A DNA stretch of 64,000 bases from Ectothiorhodospira mobilis (lineage in GTDB: Bacteria > Pseudomonadota > Gammaproteobacteria > Ectothiorhodospirales > Ectothiorhodospiraceae): contig NZ_FOUO01000001.1 of the NCBI RefSeq assembly GCF_900114895.1, positions 186,001-250,000 on the forward strand. The letters run 5' to 3'. Below the pieces are notes generated by a model. It made no database searches, was not told the origin of the DNA, and saw only the letters and a list, made by a program, of their open reading frames with translations. Position 1 is the first letter of the stretch. Each line of letters starts with the position of its first letter. This document shows positions 53,234 through 64,000 of the stretch, piece by piece. Made by a program: the position numbers and the translations under genes.

Positions 53234-55309
53234 TCAAGGATTTGTCCCGGAGGATGCGGCAGGACCCTGGGGCGGCCCCGGCGCCTCTCCCCGCACGGCC
53301 CCCCGCTCCAGGGCGGCGGCCAGGCGCGCCAGCAGTTCCCGCCAGGCCACCTCCCGGGTGTGGCCGATGACGTCCACCCGGGGCAGCCCCGCCCCCTGGA
53401 CGATGTAGTAGCCCCTGCCCTCCGGACCCGGGGCCACCCCGCGCATGCGGCATACGGCCCCCTCCAGGCGGCAGGCCAGGCCCAGCTGGCGGTAGCCGAA
53501 GGTGTCGAACAGGCCCAGGAATCCGCCTCCCAGGGCGCCCCCGACCCCGCCCCCCAGGTCCACCAGGTTGTCCAGGGCCTGCTGGCTGATGCGCCGGGGG
53601 AAATCCCCCTCCAGGGGGGTATAGAGGGCGGCGTCGAAATGCACCGGGGACCAGTTCACCAGCTCCAGGTCCCGGGCGTAGCCGTGCAAACGGCCGCGGA
53701 TGCGGCCGAACTCGAAGGCGTCGGTGAGGGCCGCCAGGTCCATCCCCTCCAGGGCCAGCTCGCCGGTGAGCACGGGGGCCCGGCCAAAGGGTTCCCGCAG
53801 GCTGAGATCCCGCACCACCGCCAGGCCATCGAAGGCCCGCACCACCAGACGCCCCCCCACGGACAAGACGCCGTCCCGGTAGCGTACCCCGGGGATGCTG
53901 CCCGAGAGGATGCCCTGGAAGGGGGGCATGCCCAGATGCGCCGCCAGCTGCCCCATGGACACCGGCATGAGGCTGGCATCCAGGGCCAGTTGCGGATCCC
54001 CCGTGCCCAATCCCCGCAACGCCAGGGTATGCACACGCAGGGCCCCGTCCAGCAACGGGATGCGCACCTCCCCGGGCAGGTGCAGTCCGTCTGGCTGCAG
54101 TTGCAGGGCCATGCGGGTCATCCCCATGGGCAGGCGGTAGAGATGCCCGCCCATGAACCCCAGGTGGCTCATCGGCGCCCCGCCCCGGGCATCCCAGAGC
54201 AGGCGGGCATCGGCGTCGTACAGGCCGAGGCGGCCAAGGCGATCGTCGGCAAACAGCCCGTCGGCGGTCACCGCCGCGCGCACGGGCCGCCCGCCGCGCC
54301 AGTCCAGGCGGGCGGAGACTTCACCCGCGGTCTCCAGATCCCCCAGGACGGTGCCCCGGAGAAAGGGCTGCAGCAGGGCATCGTAGACCGCGGGGAAGCG
54401 GGCCCGCTCCACGTCCAAACGGCCCTGGAGTCCACTGGGGAAGACCTCCCCGGACCACCGGCCCTCTCCCCGCAGGATCAGGTCTTGTCCCCAGTGCAGG
54501 TGCAGTCCCGATACCTGCAGCCGTTCCCCCTGCCCCCTGGCCCGCAGGCGCAGATCCACCGGGCGGGCATCCAGATCCAGGAACACCGGGTCCGCATACA
54601 CCCCGCCCCCACGGGCGTCCGCTTCAAGATCGCCTTTCCAGCCCCCCGCAACGGAGCGGGCGACCCCCTCCAGCACCAGTTCCAGGCCCTCCCCGGCGAG
54701 ACGCCCGCTGGGATCGCTGAAGGCCCCGCGGCGCCAGGTGAGACGGCCCCGCAGATCCCCGGCGTTCCCCCCCTGGCCCCGGATCTCCCCCTCCAGATCC
54801 ACCCGCCCCGAGAGGGTCCACTGCCGCGGCAGGAGTTCCCACTGCTGCGTCAGGGCCGCCAGGGCCTCGGCCTCCACTTCCCGTGCCCGGAGCCTGGCCC
54901 GCCAGCCTCCGGGCCCCCCCTGCAGCCGCAGACCGACCCGCCCCCCCGCCAGGGGGAAGGGATCCAGTTCCAGGTCCACCCCCGACGCCCGGGACAACTG
55001 CAACCGCCCGGTCACCGCCCCCAACCCCGGCAGCACCATGCGCAGCTCTGGACAGGCGAGCCCGTCCGCCCCCAGCCGTCCCCCCGGGCAATCCAGGCGC
55101 AGATCCTCCAGGGGCGGTACAGGCGGGGGCAGGCGCAGATGGGAAACCCGCAGCCCCAGGCGCGGCGCCGTCGTCGTATCCATCTCCGCCCGGATCCCCG
55201 ACAAGACCCAGCCGGGCCCGTCCAGTTGACCGATCTCCAGGCTTAGCCGCATCCCCGAGGCCGGGGCCGGGGCAAGGGCAAAGGCCAGGATCAGCACCAG
55301 CCACGCCAT
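53234..55309 (-). CDS. YdbH/AsmA-like envelope protein
   Basis: About 691 residues from ATG 55309, which starts a signal peptide or anchor (MAWLVLILAFALAPAPASG). The remainder is almost all beta strand with alternating hydrophobics, the pattern of AsmA-like bridge proteins. The C-terminal block has ISQQALDNLVDLGGGVGGALGG, YRQLGLACRLEGAVCRM with two Cys, and GLPRVDVIGHTREVAW. It lies 59 bases upstream of the YdbL gene, so the pair parallels E. coli ydbH-ydbL, implicated in phospholipid transport to the outer membrane. Shorter than E. coli YdbH (879). Start uncertain, as the frame is open to 55624. Assignment rests on fold impression plus neighbour. Confidence 0.7.
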   Translation of the reverse strand: MAWLVLILAFALAPAPASGMRLSLEIGQLDGPGWVLSGIRAEMDTTTAPRLGLRVSHLRLPPPVPPLEDLRLDCPGGRLGADGLACPELRMVLPGLGAVTGRLQLSRASGVDLELDPFPLAGGRVGLRLQGGPGGWRARLRAREVEAEALAALTQQWELLPRQWTLSGRVDLEGEIRGQGGNAGDLRGRLTWRRGAFSDPSGRLAGEGLELVLEGVARSVAGGWKGDLEADARGGGVYADPVFLDLDARPVDLRLRARGQGERLQVSGLHLHWGQDLILRGEGRWSGEVFPSGLQGRLDVERARFPAVYDALLQPFLRGTVLGDLETAGEVSARLDWRGGRPVRAAVTADGLFADDRLGRLGLYDADARLLWDARGGAPMSHLGFMGGHLYRLPMGMTRMALQLQPDGLHLPGEVRIPLLDGALRVHTLALRGLGTGDPQLALDASLMPVSMGQLAAHLGMPPFQGILSGSIPGVRYRDGVLSVGGRLVVRAFDGLAVVRDLSLREPFGRAPVLTGELALEGMDLAALTDAFEFGRIRGRLHGYARDLELVNWSPVHFDAALYTPLEGDFPRRISQQALDNLVDLGGGVGGALGGGFLGLFDTFGYRQLGLACRLEGAVCRMRGVAPGPEGRGYYIVQGAGLPRVDVIGHTREVAWRELLARLAAALERGAVRGEAPGPPQGPAASSGTNP

Positions 55310-55771
55310 GGCCCCGGATCTTCCCCAAACCCGCAGTCCGCTCCGGGGTCCCCTGGGGCCGCCGGCGGGGGGCGAGGGACACCGGATCTCCGCGCCAGGG
55401 GGATACACGGCCCGGTCGGCGCGGGGGGTTGTGCACACCCCCATCCCGGCGGCGCCCCACCCGCGGATTGCCCCCGCCACCCCGGAAAACGCCGACGGGT
55501 GATCTTTTATCTCCTTCATAAACAAAGATTTAAAATGCACGAAAGAAGTGTGTGATGCTCCGCCGGGGGCATCATGGCGGGGGATGGCGAGGTTTTCCGA
55601 CATCTTCTCCACAGAGTTTTCCACAGGCCCGGGGATCCCCGCCCTCTCTCCATGAGCGCTGCGGGGTTATGGCGCAAAATGCCTATCCGGCTTCAATTTC
55701 CGGGTGTAAATGGCCCATCATAGGGCGGGCCCGCGCCGCATGCGGGTGATCATCAGCGCCAGGTCCGCCGC
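55310..55771. other. 462-base region between the YdbH-like gene and mtgA
   Basis: Divergent intergenic region. An AT-rich patch at 55500-55555 probably holds the promoter of the YdbH-like gene. Two near-DnaA boxes, TTCTCCACA (55605-55613) and TTTTCCACA (55617-55625), lie in direct orientation, each one mismatch from TTATCCACA. TTCAAT (55692) and CATCAT (55716) could be a weak promoter for mtgA. No ORF with recognisable similarity is present. Confidence 0.5.
55605..55625 (+). promoter_or_regulatory. Pair of near-consensus DnaA boxes
   Basis: TTCTCCACA and TTTTCCACA, starting 12 bases apart on the same strand, each differ from the DnaA box TTATCCACA at one position. They could titrate DnaA or regulate a neighbour. 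No dnaA, dnaN or other origin genes are nearby, so an origin is not claimed. Confidence 0.3.
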
Positions 55772-56572
55772 GTGAAACGCCACCACCGTCCATCCCGGAT
55801 CCTTCGTACCCTTGGTCGCATCCTGGCGGGTGCCGCGGGGGTGCTCGTCCTGCTCACCGCCCTGGGGATCGGCAGCCTGCGCTGGGTCGATCCACCCACC
55901 TCCGCCTTCATCCTGCGCCACGAACAATCCATCCCCGGCTCGACCTACAAGGTCCCGGTGCAACACCGCTGGGTCCCCTGGGAGGCCATGTCCCCCCAGG
56001 CGGCCTTCGCCGTCATCGCGGCCGAGGACCAGCGCTTCCTGCGCCATCACGGCTTCGACTTCGGGGCCATCACCGCCGCCCTGACGGACTGGTTTCGCGG
56101 GGCCCCCCTGCGGGGGGCCAGCACCCTGAGCCAGCAGACGGCCAAGAACCTCTTCCTCTGGCCCGAGAGCACCCTGGGGCGCAAGGCCCTGGAGGCCTAT
56201 CTCACGGTCTTTATGGAACTGCTCTGGCCCAAGCAGCGCATCCTGGAGATCTATCTCAATATCGCCCAGTTCGGCCCCAACATCTACGGCATCGAGGCCG
56301 CCAGCCAAGCCTATTTCCATAAGCCGGCGGCGGCGCTCACCCTGGAGGAGGCGGCGCGGCTGGCGGCGGTACTACCCGGTCCGGGGCACATGAGGGCCGC
56401 CGCCCCCTCGCCCCGGGTGATGCAGCGAGTGGACTGGATCCGGGATCAGGTGCGCCAGCTGCACAAGGCCGGCTATCTCGAAGGCATCGGCCCGCCGCAG
56501 CAGGCCCCGGCGGCGACCCCGGAACCCCTGCCCGTTTCCACGCCCCCGGGGCCATTGCCCCCATCCCGCTGA
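55772..56572 (+). CDS. mtgA: Monofunctional biosynthetic peptidoglycan transglycosylase
   Basis: Polymerises lipid II into glycan strands (GT51 family). 266 residues with one N-terminal membrane helix (about 14-36). Catalytic Glu85 lies in AAEDQRFLRHHGFD, and RGASTLSQQTAKNLFLW is the second GT51 motif. No penicillin-binding domain. The start is GTG at 55772; no ATG keeps the membrane anchor. The last 25 residues are a Pro-rich tail. Confidence 0.94.
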   Translation: MKRHHRPSRILRTLGRILAGAAGVLVLLTALGIGSLRWVDPPTSAFILRHEQSIPGSTYKVPVQHRWVPWEAMSPQAAFAVIAAEDQRFLRHHGFDFGAITAALTDWFRGAPLRGASTLSQQTAKNLFLWPESTLGRKALEAYLTVFMELLWPKQRILEIYLNIAQFGPNIYGIEAASQAYFHKPAAALTLEEAARLAAVLPGPGHMRAAAPSPRVMQRVDWIRDQVRQLHKAGYLEGIGPPQQAPAATPEPLPVSTPPGPLPPSR

Positions 56573-56607
56573 TGAGCCCCGCCTTTTCCGTAACGATGGG
56601 ATGAACC

Positions 56608-56637
56608 CAAAAAAAGACCCCGCACACGGCGGGGTCT
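56608..56637 (-). terminator. Rho-independent terminator of the carbon operon
   Basis: On the minus strand AGACCCCGC pairs with GCGGGGTCT (56615-56623 with 56629-56637), 5-base loop, followed by a run of seven T. A textbook intrinsic terminator, 68 bases past the fba stop. It closes the tkt-gap-pgk-pyk-fba operon. Confidence 0.9.
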
Positions 56638-56704
56638 GAAAGGGACCCTGGGCGGGCACGGGGTGCCGGCCCAGGGGGATGGGACATCTCGCCCCGGCAG
56701 GGGC

Positions 56705-57769
56705 TCACTTGACCTTGGGATCCAGTTCGCCGGACTTGTAGCGCTGCACCATGGTATCCAGGTTCACGGGACGGATCTTGGAGGCCATGCCGGCGCAGCC
56801 GAAGGCCTCGTAGCGGGCCTTGCAGAGGTCCTTCATGGCGGCGGTGGATGCCTTGAGGAACTTGCGCGGGTCGAATTCCTTCTTGTTTTCCGCCAGGAAC
56901 TTGCGCACCGCGCCCGTGGAGGCCATGCGCAGGTCGGTGTCGATGTTCACCTTGCGCACGCCGTGCTTGATGCCCTCCTGGATCTCTTCCACCGGCACAC
57001 CGTAGGTCTCGCCCATGTCGCCGCCGTACTCGTTGATGATCTTGAGCCATTCCTGGGGCACCGAGGAGGAGCCGTGCATCACCAGGTGGGTGTCGGGGAT
57101 GCGGGCGTGGATCTCCTTGATGCGCTCGATGGCCAGGATGTCCCCCGTCGGCGGACGGGTGAACTTGTAGGCCCCGTGGCTGGTACCGATGGCGATGGCC
57201 AGGGCGTCCACCCCGGTCTCCTTGACGAACTGCGCGGCCTCGTCCGGGTCGGTGAGCAGTTGTTCATGGGAGAGCTTGCCCTCGGCCCCGGAGCCGTCCT
57301 CCTCGCCGGCCATGCCGGATTCCAGGGAGCCCAGGCAGCCCAGTTCGCCCTCCACGGAGACCCCCACCCAGTGGGCCATCTCGGCCACGCGGCGGGTCAC
57401 GTCCACGTTGTACTCATAGGTGGCCGGGGTCTTCATGTCGGCCATGAGGGAGCCGTCCATCATCACCGAGGTGAAACCAGACTGGATGGAGGCCTGGCAC
57501 ACCGCCGGCTCGGAGCCGTGGTCCTGGTGCAGCACCACGGGGATGTGGGGATACTGCTCCACGGCGGCGATGATCAGGTGGCGCAGGAAGGGCTCGCCGG
57601 CGTACTTGCGGGCACCGGCGGAGGCCTGGATGATCACCGGGGCGTCCACCTCGTCCGCCGCCTGCATGATGGCCTGCACCTGTTCCAGGTTGTTGGCGTT
57701 GAAGGCCGGCATCCCGTAGCCGTGCTCGGCCGCGTGATCCAGCAGTTGTCGAAGGGAAATCAGGGCCAT
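56705..57769 (-). CDS. fba: Fructose-bisphosphate aldolase, class II (CbbA type)
   Basis: Zinc aldolase that joins or splits fructose-1,6-bisphosphate, and sedoheptulose bisphosphate in the Calvin cycle. 354 residues. Zinc/catalytic motifs: VLHQDHG near 81, [15 protein letters not shown] near 91-105, GTSHGAYK near 193, and VMHGSSSVP and KVNIDTDLR further on. GGAGG lies upstream of ATG 57769. The sequence is the long class IIA/B type found in cbb operons of autotrophs. Last gene before the terminator. Confidence 0.96.
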   Translation of the reverse strand: MALISLRQLLDHAAEHGYGMPAFNANNLEQVQAIMQAADEVDAPVIIQASAGARKYAGEPFLRHLIIAAVEQYPHIPVVLHQDHGSEPAVCQASIQSGFTSVMMDGSLMADMKTPATYEYNVDVTRRVAEMAHWVGVSVEGELGCLGSLESGMAGEEDGSGAEGKLSHEQLLTDPDEAAQFVKETGVDALAIAIGTSHGAYKFTRPPTGDILAIERIKEIHARIPDTHLVMHGSSSVPQEWLKIINEYGGDMGETYGVPVEEIQEGIKHGVRKVNIDTDLRMASTGAVRKFLAENKKEFDPRKFLKASTAAMKDLCKARYEAFGCAGMASKIRPVNLDTMVQRYKSGELDPKVK

Positions 57770-57913
57770 GTAAAGGTCCTCCTCTTGGTCGTTTGAAGAC
57801 GAATCCGAAAAATCCGCTGTTGTTGTCCGGGCGATCCCTGGATCACCCGACTATCGTCCATGGTGTATCCCTGGGTCACAACCCCCCGGCGGGGTCCGGG
57901 AACACCCTGCACA

Positions 57914-59356
57914 TCATCCGGGGCAGTCGTGCAGGGCCCCCACCTGCACGATCTTCATGGCGTTGGTGCCCCCCATCACCCCGGTGAGGTCCCCCTTGGT
58001 GATGATCACCAGGTCCCCCTCGGTGACGATGCCGGCCCGCTCCAGCACGGCCACCGCCTGGCGGTTGTTGGCGGCGTGGCTGGTGTTCTCCGGCTCGAAC
58101 AGGATGGGGTAGACGCCGCGGTACAGGGCCATCTTGCGGCAGGTGCGCTCGTGGCGCGTCATGCCGAAGATGGGGATGCCCGAGCTGATGCGGGACATCC
58201 ACTGCACCGTGGACCCGGACTCGGTCATGGCGGCGATGGCGCGCACGTCCAGGTGGTTGGCGGTGTACATGGTGGCCATGGCGATGGCCTCGTCCACCCG
58301 CTGGAAGTAGCTGTCCATGCGGTGGGTGGAGACGCGGGCGCTGCGCTGGCGTTCGGCGGCCTCGCAGATGCGCCCCATGGCCGCCACCGCCTTGTGCGGG
58401 TAGCGGCCGGTGGCGGTCTCGCCGGAGAGCATGACGGCATCGGTGCCGTCCAGCACGGCGTTGGCCACGTCGAAGACCTCGGCCCGGGTGGGGATGGGGC
58501 TGGTGATCATGGACTCCATCATCTGGGTGGCGGTGATCACCACCCGGTTGCGGCTGCGGGCCTCCTGGATGAGGCGCTTCTGCACCCCGGGGAGCTCGGC
58601 ATCGCCGATCTCCACCCCCAGGTCCCCGCGGGCGATCATGATGGCGTCCGTGGCCTCCAGGATGGCGTCGCTGGCCTCCACCGCCTCGGCCCGCTCGATC
58701 TTGGCACAGATGGCCCCGTGGCCGCCGGCGTCCCGCAGGTGCCGGCGCGCCGTGTGGATGTCCTCGGCGCAGCGGGGGAAGGACACGGCCAGATAGTCCA
58801 CCTCCAGCTCCGCCGCCAGGCGGATATCCTGCAGGTCCTTGTCCGTCAGGGCCGGGGCCGACAGGCCGCCCCCCTGGCGGTTGATGCCCTTGCTGTCGGA
58901 GAGGGTGCCGCCCACCACCACCCGGGTGTGCACCCGGGGGCCATCCACCCGTTCCACCTCCAGCACCAGGCGGCCGTCGTCCAGGAGCAGGGTGTCGCCG
59001 GGGTGCAGGTCCCCGGGCAGGTCCTTGTAGGTCAGCCCCACCCGGGTCCGGTCACCCTCATGGGTCCCCAGTTCGGCATCCAGGGTGAAGGCGTCCCCTT
59101 CCTCCAGTTCCACGGCGCCCTCGGCGAAACGGGCGATGCGGATCTTGGGGCCCTGCAGGTCCCCCAGCACCGCCACCAGGCGGCCCGTCTCGCGGGCGAT
59201 CTCCCGCAGCAGGGCCACGCGCCGGCGATGGGCGTCCACCTCGCCGTGGGAGAAGTTGATCCGCACCACGTCCACCCCGGCCTGCACCATGCGCTGCATG
59301 GTCTTCGGGTCATCGGTGGCGGGTCCCAGTGTGGCTACGATCTTGGTTCTTCGCAT
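57914..59356 (-). CDS. pyk: Pyruvate kinase
   Basis: 480 residues. N-terminal [13 protein letters not shown], the INFSHG motif near 34, the catalytic-Lys block [13 protein letters not shown] near 220, [12 protein letters not shown] near 242, and the C-terminal allosteric domain. The effector residues cannot be read with certainty. Yields ATP and pyruvate at the end of glycolysis. Placed between pgk and fba in the operon. Confidence 0.97.
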   Translation of the reverse strand: MRRTKIVATLGPATDDPKTMQRMVQAGVDVVRINFSHGEVDAHRRRVALLREIARETGRLVAVLGDLQGPKIRIARFAEGAVELEEGDAFTLDAELGTHEGDRTRVGLTYKDLPGDLHPGDTLLLDDGRLVLEVERVDGPRVHTRVVVGGTLSDSKGINRQGGGLSAPALTDKDLQDIRLAAELEVDYLAVSFPRCAEDIHTARRHLRDAGGHGAICAKIERAEAVEASDAILEATDAIMIARGDLGVEIGDAELPGVQKRLIQEARSRNRVVITATQMMESMITSPIPTRAEVFDVANAVLDGTDAVMLSGETATGRYPHKAVAAMGRICEAAERQRSARVSTHRMDSYFQRVDEAIAMATMYTANHLDVRAIAAMTESGSTVQWMSRISSGIPIFGMTRHERTCRKMALYRGVYPILFEPENTSHAANNRQAVAVLERAGIVTEGDLVIITKGDLTGVMGGTNAMKIVQVGALHDCPG

Positions 59357-59497
59357 CTCGGACCTTGTCCTTTCATGGGGTCACGGGGGAGCGGGCATTG
59401 CCCGCCCGGTGGACGCAGCATGCCCGCCGCAAAAGACGCGTGCATGACAGCGAAGGCCGTACCGGGTACGCAGGGCGCCCCGATACGGCCGCGCGCC

Positions 59498-60676
59498 TCA
59501 GCCCCGGGCCCGTTCCTCCAGCATGGCCACGGCCGGCAGGGTCTTGCCCTCCAGGAATTCCAGGAAGGCACCGCCGCCGGTGGAGATGTAGGAGATGCGC
59601 TCCGACAGGCCGTACTTGTCGATGGCCGCCAGGGTGTCCCCGCCGCCGGCGATGGAGAAGGCGTCGCTCTCGGCGATGGCCTCCCCCAGGGCGCGGGTGC
59701 CGGCGGAGAACGGGTCGAACTCGAACACGCCCACAGGGCCGTTCCAGACGATGGTGCCGGCCTTCTTCATCAGGTCCGCGTAGGTGGCGGCGGTCTCGGG
59801 GCCCACGTCGAAGATCATGTCGTCCGCGGCCACCTGGTCCACGCCGCGGGTGGCGGCCGGGGTGGACTCGGAGAATTCCTTGCCCACGGTGACGTCGGTG
59901 GGCACCGGGATCTCGCCCCCCTTGGCCCGGGCGGCCTCCATCAGGCGCTTCGCCTCCGGTACCAGGTCCGCCTCGTAGAGGGACTTGCCCACGTCGAGCC
60001 CCTGGGCGGCGATGAAGGTGTTGGCGATGCCGCCGCCGACGATGAGCTGGTCCACCTTGCTGGACAGGGACTCCAGCACGGTGAGCTTGGTGGAGACCTT
60101 GGAACCGCCGACGATGGCCACCAGCGGGCGGCGGGGGTTGTGCAGGGCCTTGCCCAGGGCCTCCAGCTCGGCGGCCAGCAACGGACCGGCGCAGGCGGTG
60201 GGGGCGAATCGGCCGACCCCGTGGGTGGAGGCCTGGGCCCGGTGGGCGGTACCGAAGGCATCCATGACATAGACATCGCACAGGGCGGCGTAACGGCGGG
60301 CCAGGGCCTCGTCGTCCTTCTTCTCGCCCTGGTTGAAGCGCACGTTCTCCAGCAGCACCACCTCGCCCTCGGCCACGTCCACGCCGTCCAGGTAGTCCCG
60401 CACCAGGCGCACCTCCTGTCCCAGCAGACCGGAGAGGTGCTCGGCCACCGGCGCCAGGGAATCGGCCTCGGAGAAGACCCCCTCCTGCGGACGGCCCAGG
60501 TGGGACATGAGCATCACCCGGGCCCCCGCCTTCACGGCGTGCTCGATGGTGGGCAGGCTGGCGCGGATGCGGGCGTCCGAAGTGACCCGGCCGTCCTTGA
60601 CGGGGACGTTCAGGTCCTCGCGGATGAGGACGCGCTGCCCCCGGAGATTCAGGTCGGTCATCTTGATGACGGACAT
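59498..60676 (-). CDS. pgk: Phosphoglycerate kinase
   Basis: 392 residues, cytoplasmic; in an autotroph it phosphorylates 3-phosphoglycerate in the Calvin cycle. Motifs: LIREDLNVP near 20 (RVDFNVP-type with Glu for Phe-adjacent residue), MLMSHLGRP near 57, GGSKVSTKL near 190, and the C-terminal GGGDTLAAI and [19 protein letters not shown] lies upstream of ATG 60676; an in-frame ATG at 60661 is possible. Confidence 0.97.
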   Translation of the reverse strand: MSVIKMTDLNLRGQRVLIREDLNVPVKDGRVTSDARIRASLPTIEHAVKAGARVMLMSHLGRPQEGVFSEADSLAPVAEHLSGLLGQEVRLVRDYLDGVDVAEGEVVLLENVRFNQGEKKDDEALARRYAALCDVYVMDAFGTAHRAQASTHGVGRFAPTACAGPLLAAELEALGKALHNPRRPLVAIVGGSKVSTKLTVLESLSSKVDQLIVGGGIANTFIAAQGLDVGKSLYEADLVPEAKRLMEAARAKGGEIPVPTDVTVGKEFSESTPAATRGVDQVAADDMIFDVGPETAATYADLMKKAGTIVWNGPVGVFEFDPFSAGTRALGEAIAESDAFSIAGGGDTLAAIDKYGLSERISYISTGGGAFLEFLEGKTLPAVAMLEERARG

Positions 60677-60727
60677 GGATACGACTCCTCTGATGGTTTT
60701 GGCGATGCTTTTTTAGGAAAACCCTTG

Positions 60728-60747
60728 GCCGGACCCCGGGGCCCGGC
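60728..60747 (-). terminator. Attenuator-like hairpin between gap and pgk
   Basis: GCCGGGCCCC pairs with GGGGTCCGGC on the minus strand (one G-U pair, very tight turn), followed by CAAGGGTTTTCC. Strong stem but weak U-run, so partial termination or mRNA processing between gap and pgk is more likely than full termination. Another GC-rich inverted repeat lies at about 60795-60820. Confidence 0.4.
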
Positions 60748-60827
60748 GAAGGACTCTCTCCCACTGCCCTTTGCGCGCGGGAAAGGGACGTCCCCCTCCC
60801 GCGGGCGGGAGGGGGGCGGGACCCGGC

Positions 60828-61901
<1,074 letters not shown>

Positions 61902-63899
61902 TCAGCCCAGCACCTCTTCCACGGCCCGGGTCACGTGGTCCACGGTGAACCCGAAGTACTCCATGAGGGCGCCGCCAGGGGCGGACTCGCCGAAGCGGTC
62001 CATGCCCACGACACGGCCCTCCAGCCCCACGTACTTGTACCAGCCGGCGGTGGCGCCGGTCTCCACCGCCACCCGGGCACGCACCGAAGGCGGCAGCACG
62101 GCGTCGCGGTAGTCGGCGTCCTGGGCCTCGAAGACGTCCACGCTGGGCATGGACACCACGCGCACCCGGCGGCCCTTGCCCGCCAGGGCCTCGGCGGCCT
62201 CCATGGCCAGGGCCACCTCGGAACCGGTGGCGATGAGGATGGCCTCCGGCGTGCCGTCGCAATCCCGCAGGATGTACCCGCCCCGGGCCACGTTGGCCAT
62301 CTGCACCTCATCCCGCTGCTGGTGGGGCAGCCCCTGGCGGGAGAGGATCAGGGCGGTGGGGCCGTCGCGGCGCTCGATGGCCTGCTTCCAGGCCACCGCC
62401 GTCTCGGCGGCGTCGCAGGGGCGCCACAGGGACATGTTGGGGATGAGGCGCAGGCTGGGCACCTGCTCCACCGGCTGGTGGGTGGGGCCGTCCTCGCCCA
62501 GACCGATGGAGTCGTGGGTGAGCACATAGACCACACGCTGCTTCATCAGGGCCGACATGCGCAGGCCGTTGCGGGCGTAGTCGCTGAAGATGAGGAAGGT
62601 GCCGCCGTAGGGGATGAAGCCGCCGTGCAGGGCGATGCCGTTCATCAGGGCCGCCATGGCGAACTCGCGCACGCCGTAGTAGATGTAGTTGCCGTCGGAG
62701 ACCTCCCGGCTCAGGCCCTTGGCCCCGGGCCAGAGGGTGAGGTTGGAGCCGGCCAGGTCGGCGGAGCCCCCCAGGATCTCCGGCAGCGCGGGGGCATAGG
62801 CGCCGATGGCCTGCTGCGAGGCCTTGCGGCTGGCCACCTTCTCGGCCTTCTCCGCCACCTGGCGGATGAAGGCGCCGGCCTTCTCCTCCCAGTCGGCGGG
62901 CAGGTCGCCGGCCATGCGGCGGGTGAACTCGGCAGCCAGCTCCGGATGCGCGGCGCGGTAGGCCTCGAAGCGGGCCTGCCAGTCGGCCTCCGCCTGCCGC
63001 CCCTTGTCCCGCGCGTCCCAGCCGGCATAGATCTCGTCGGGGATGACGAAGGGCTCGTGGCTCCAGCCCAGCTTCTCCCGCACCAGCCGGATCTCATCCT
63101 CCCCCAGGGGCGCGCCGTGGCATTCTTCCTTGCCCTGCTTGTTGGGGGCGCCGCAGCCGATGATGGTGCGGCAGCAGATGAGGCTGGGCCGGTCCGTGAC
63201 GGCCCGGGCCGCCTCCACCGCCTGCTTCACCGCCTCGGCGTCGTGGCCGTCCACGTCCCGCACCACGTGCCAGCCGTAGGCCTCGAAACGGGCGGGGGTG
63301 TCGTCGGTGAACCAGCCCTCCACCTCGCCGTCGATGGAGATGCCGTTGTCGTCATAAAAGCCGATGAGCTTGCCCAGCCCCAGGGTGCCCGCCAGGGAGC
63401 AGGCCTCGTGGGAGATGCCTTCCATGAGGCAGCCGTCCCCCAGGAAGACGTAGGTGTGGTGGTCCACGATGTCATGCCCGGGACGATTGAACTGGCCCGC
63501 CAGGGCCTTCTCGGCGATGGCCATGCCCACGGCGTTGGCGAGGCCCTGGCCCAAGGGGCCGGTGGTGGTCTCCACCCCGGGGGTGTAGCCGTATTCCGGA
63601 TGGCCGGGGGTCTTGGAGTGGAGCTGGCGGAACTGCTTGAGCTCCTCCATGGGCAGCTCATAGCCGGTCAGGTGCAACAGGGAATACACCAGCATGGAGC
63701 CGTGACCATTGGACAGGACGAAGCGGTCGCGATCGGGCCAGTGGGGATTGGCCGGGTTGTGCTTGAGATAGTCGTTCCACAGCACCTCGGCGATGTCGGC
63801 CATGCCCATGGGCGCCCCGGGGTGACCGGAGTTGGCCTTCTGCACTGCGTCCATAGAGAGTACGCGTACCGCGTTGGCAAGCTCTTTACGAGACGGCAT
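61902..63899 (-). CDS. tkt: Transketolase
   Basis: Thiamine-diphosphate enzyme of the pentose phosphate and Calvin cycles. 665 residues, as E. coli TktA (663). The TPP motif [13 protein letters not shown] near 152 continues to the NGISIDG loop, and the second half has [16 protein letters not shown] near 470. AGGAGA is 7 bases before ATG 63899; the frame is open further upstream without similarity. First gene visible of the operon tkt-gap-pgk-pyk-fba. Confidence 0.98.
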   Translation of the reverse strand: MPSRKELANAVRVLSMDAVQKANSGHPGAPMGMADIAEVLWNDYLKHNPANPHWPDRDRFVLSNGHGSMLVYSLLHLTGYELPMEELKQFRQLHSKTPGHPEYGYTPGVETTTGPLGQGLANAVGMAIAEKALAGQFNRPGHDIVDHHTYVFLGDGCLMEGISHEACSLAGTLGLGKLIGFYDDNGISIDGEVEGWFTDDTPARFEAYGWHVVRDVDGHDAEAVKQAVEAARAVTDRPSLICCRTIIGCGAPNKQGKEECHGAPLGEDEIRLVREKLGWSHEPFVIPDEIYAGWDARDKGRQAEADWQARFEAYRAAHPELAAEFTRRMAGDLPADWEEKAGAFIRQVAEKAEKVASRKASQQAIGAYAPALPEILGGSADLAGSNLTLWPGAKGLSREVSDGNYIYYGVREFAMAALMNGIALHGGFIPYGGTFLIFSDYARNGLRMSALMKQRVVYVLTHDSIGLGEDGPTHQPVEQVPSLRLIPNMSLWRPCDAAETAVAWKQAIERRDGPTALILSRQGLPHQQRDEVQMANVARGGYILRDCDGTPEAILIATGSEVALAMEAAEALAGKGRRVRVVSMPSVDVFEAQDADYRDAVLPPSVRARVAVETGATAGWYKYVGLEGRVVGMDRFGESAPGGALMEYFGFTVDHVTRAVEEVLG

Positions 63900-64000
63900 G
63901 AGAGATCTCCTGATAAGGGTCGATATGGATGGAAACCGGAAGGGCGGACGCGGGAACACTCCGAAAAGGGCTGCCTGATATCAGAACCGGCCTTTTCATT
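63900..64000. other. Upstream region of tkt at the window edge
   Basis: 101 bases ending the window. It should hold the start of the tkt leader and perhaps its promoter. I see no convincing CbbR or sigma-70 site and no second gene. Confidence 0.3.

Noticed and set aside
55605-55625. Possible replication origin at the DnaA-like boxes
   Set aside because: Only two imperfect boxes and no dnaA, dnaN, gidA or parAB neighbours.

Overview
The window is a high-GC, gene-dense stretch of a bacterial chromosome. Gene families and gene order point to a gammaproteobacterium: rnfABCDGE-nth, rph-rdgB-hemW, a CysB-type regulator, MtgA, and PstA/PstC with large extra domains. A tkt-gap-pgk-pyk-fba operon, a SulP transporter and a carboxysome-type carbonic anhydrase homologue would fit an autotrophic, sulfur-oxidising relative of the Chromatiales/Ectothiorhodospiraceae. 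That placement is inference from gene content; no rRNA or tRNA was seen to confirm it.

Layout. 1-1430: a heat-shock pair on the minus strand (hsp20, then a cbpA-type DnaJ cut by the window edge) behind a good sigma-32 promoter. 1503-10510: yicC followed by a tightly packed defence operon: a beta-class DNA methyltransferase (mod), an ABC/AAA ATPase, a TOPRIM-like DUF4276 partner, a 58-residue ORF made of six heptapeptide repeats, and a helicase-nuclease restriction protein (res). The operon lies between genes that often neighbour each other elsewhere (yicC and rph), which suggests insertion. 10545-13823: DUF2835, rph, rdgB, hemW and a small CPXCG zinc-ribbon protein, with a highly structured repeat between rph and rdgB. 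13830-18263: four minus-strand genes joined by ATGA overlaps: a YhcC-type radical SAM protein, UbiU, UbiV (oxygen-independent ubiquinone hydroxylation) and a lipoate-ligase/DUF116 fusion. 18450-21350: dcd interrupted by a 379-residue HNH-containing intein, then the Mrp Fe-S carrier. 21616-26647: SulP transporter, metG and a CysB-family regulator. 26725-33972: mtnB-mtnC (methionine salvage), the complete rnfABCDGE electron-transport operon, and nth. 34178-40222: three c-di-GMP genes (PAS-GGDEF, YcgR-like PilZ, PAS-GGDEF-EAL). 40237-43395: pncB-pncA (NAD salvage) and a stand-alone CsoSCA-like carbonic anhydrase. 43485-50528: pstS-pstC-pstA-pstB-phoU with a Pho box before pstS. 50550-56572: YihY membrane protein, a Prx5-type peroxiredoxin, a YdbL lipoprotein with a YdbH/AsmA-like partner, and mtgA. 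56608-63899: tkt-gap-pgk-pyk-fba in one direction, closed by a clear intrinsic terminator.

How the parts fit. The carbon operon, Rnf, Pst and SulP describe a metabolically self-sufficient cell. The accessory content is concentrated in the defence operon, whose methyltransferase has an AT-rich central segment where the target-recognition domain is expected, and in the dcd intein. The most novel-looking items are the heptad-repeat small ORF wedged by stop/start overlaps between the DUF4276 gene and res, the intein in dcd, the lipoate ligase-DUF116 fusion in the UbiUV operon, and the carboxysome-type carbonic anhydrase outside any carboxysome locus.
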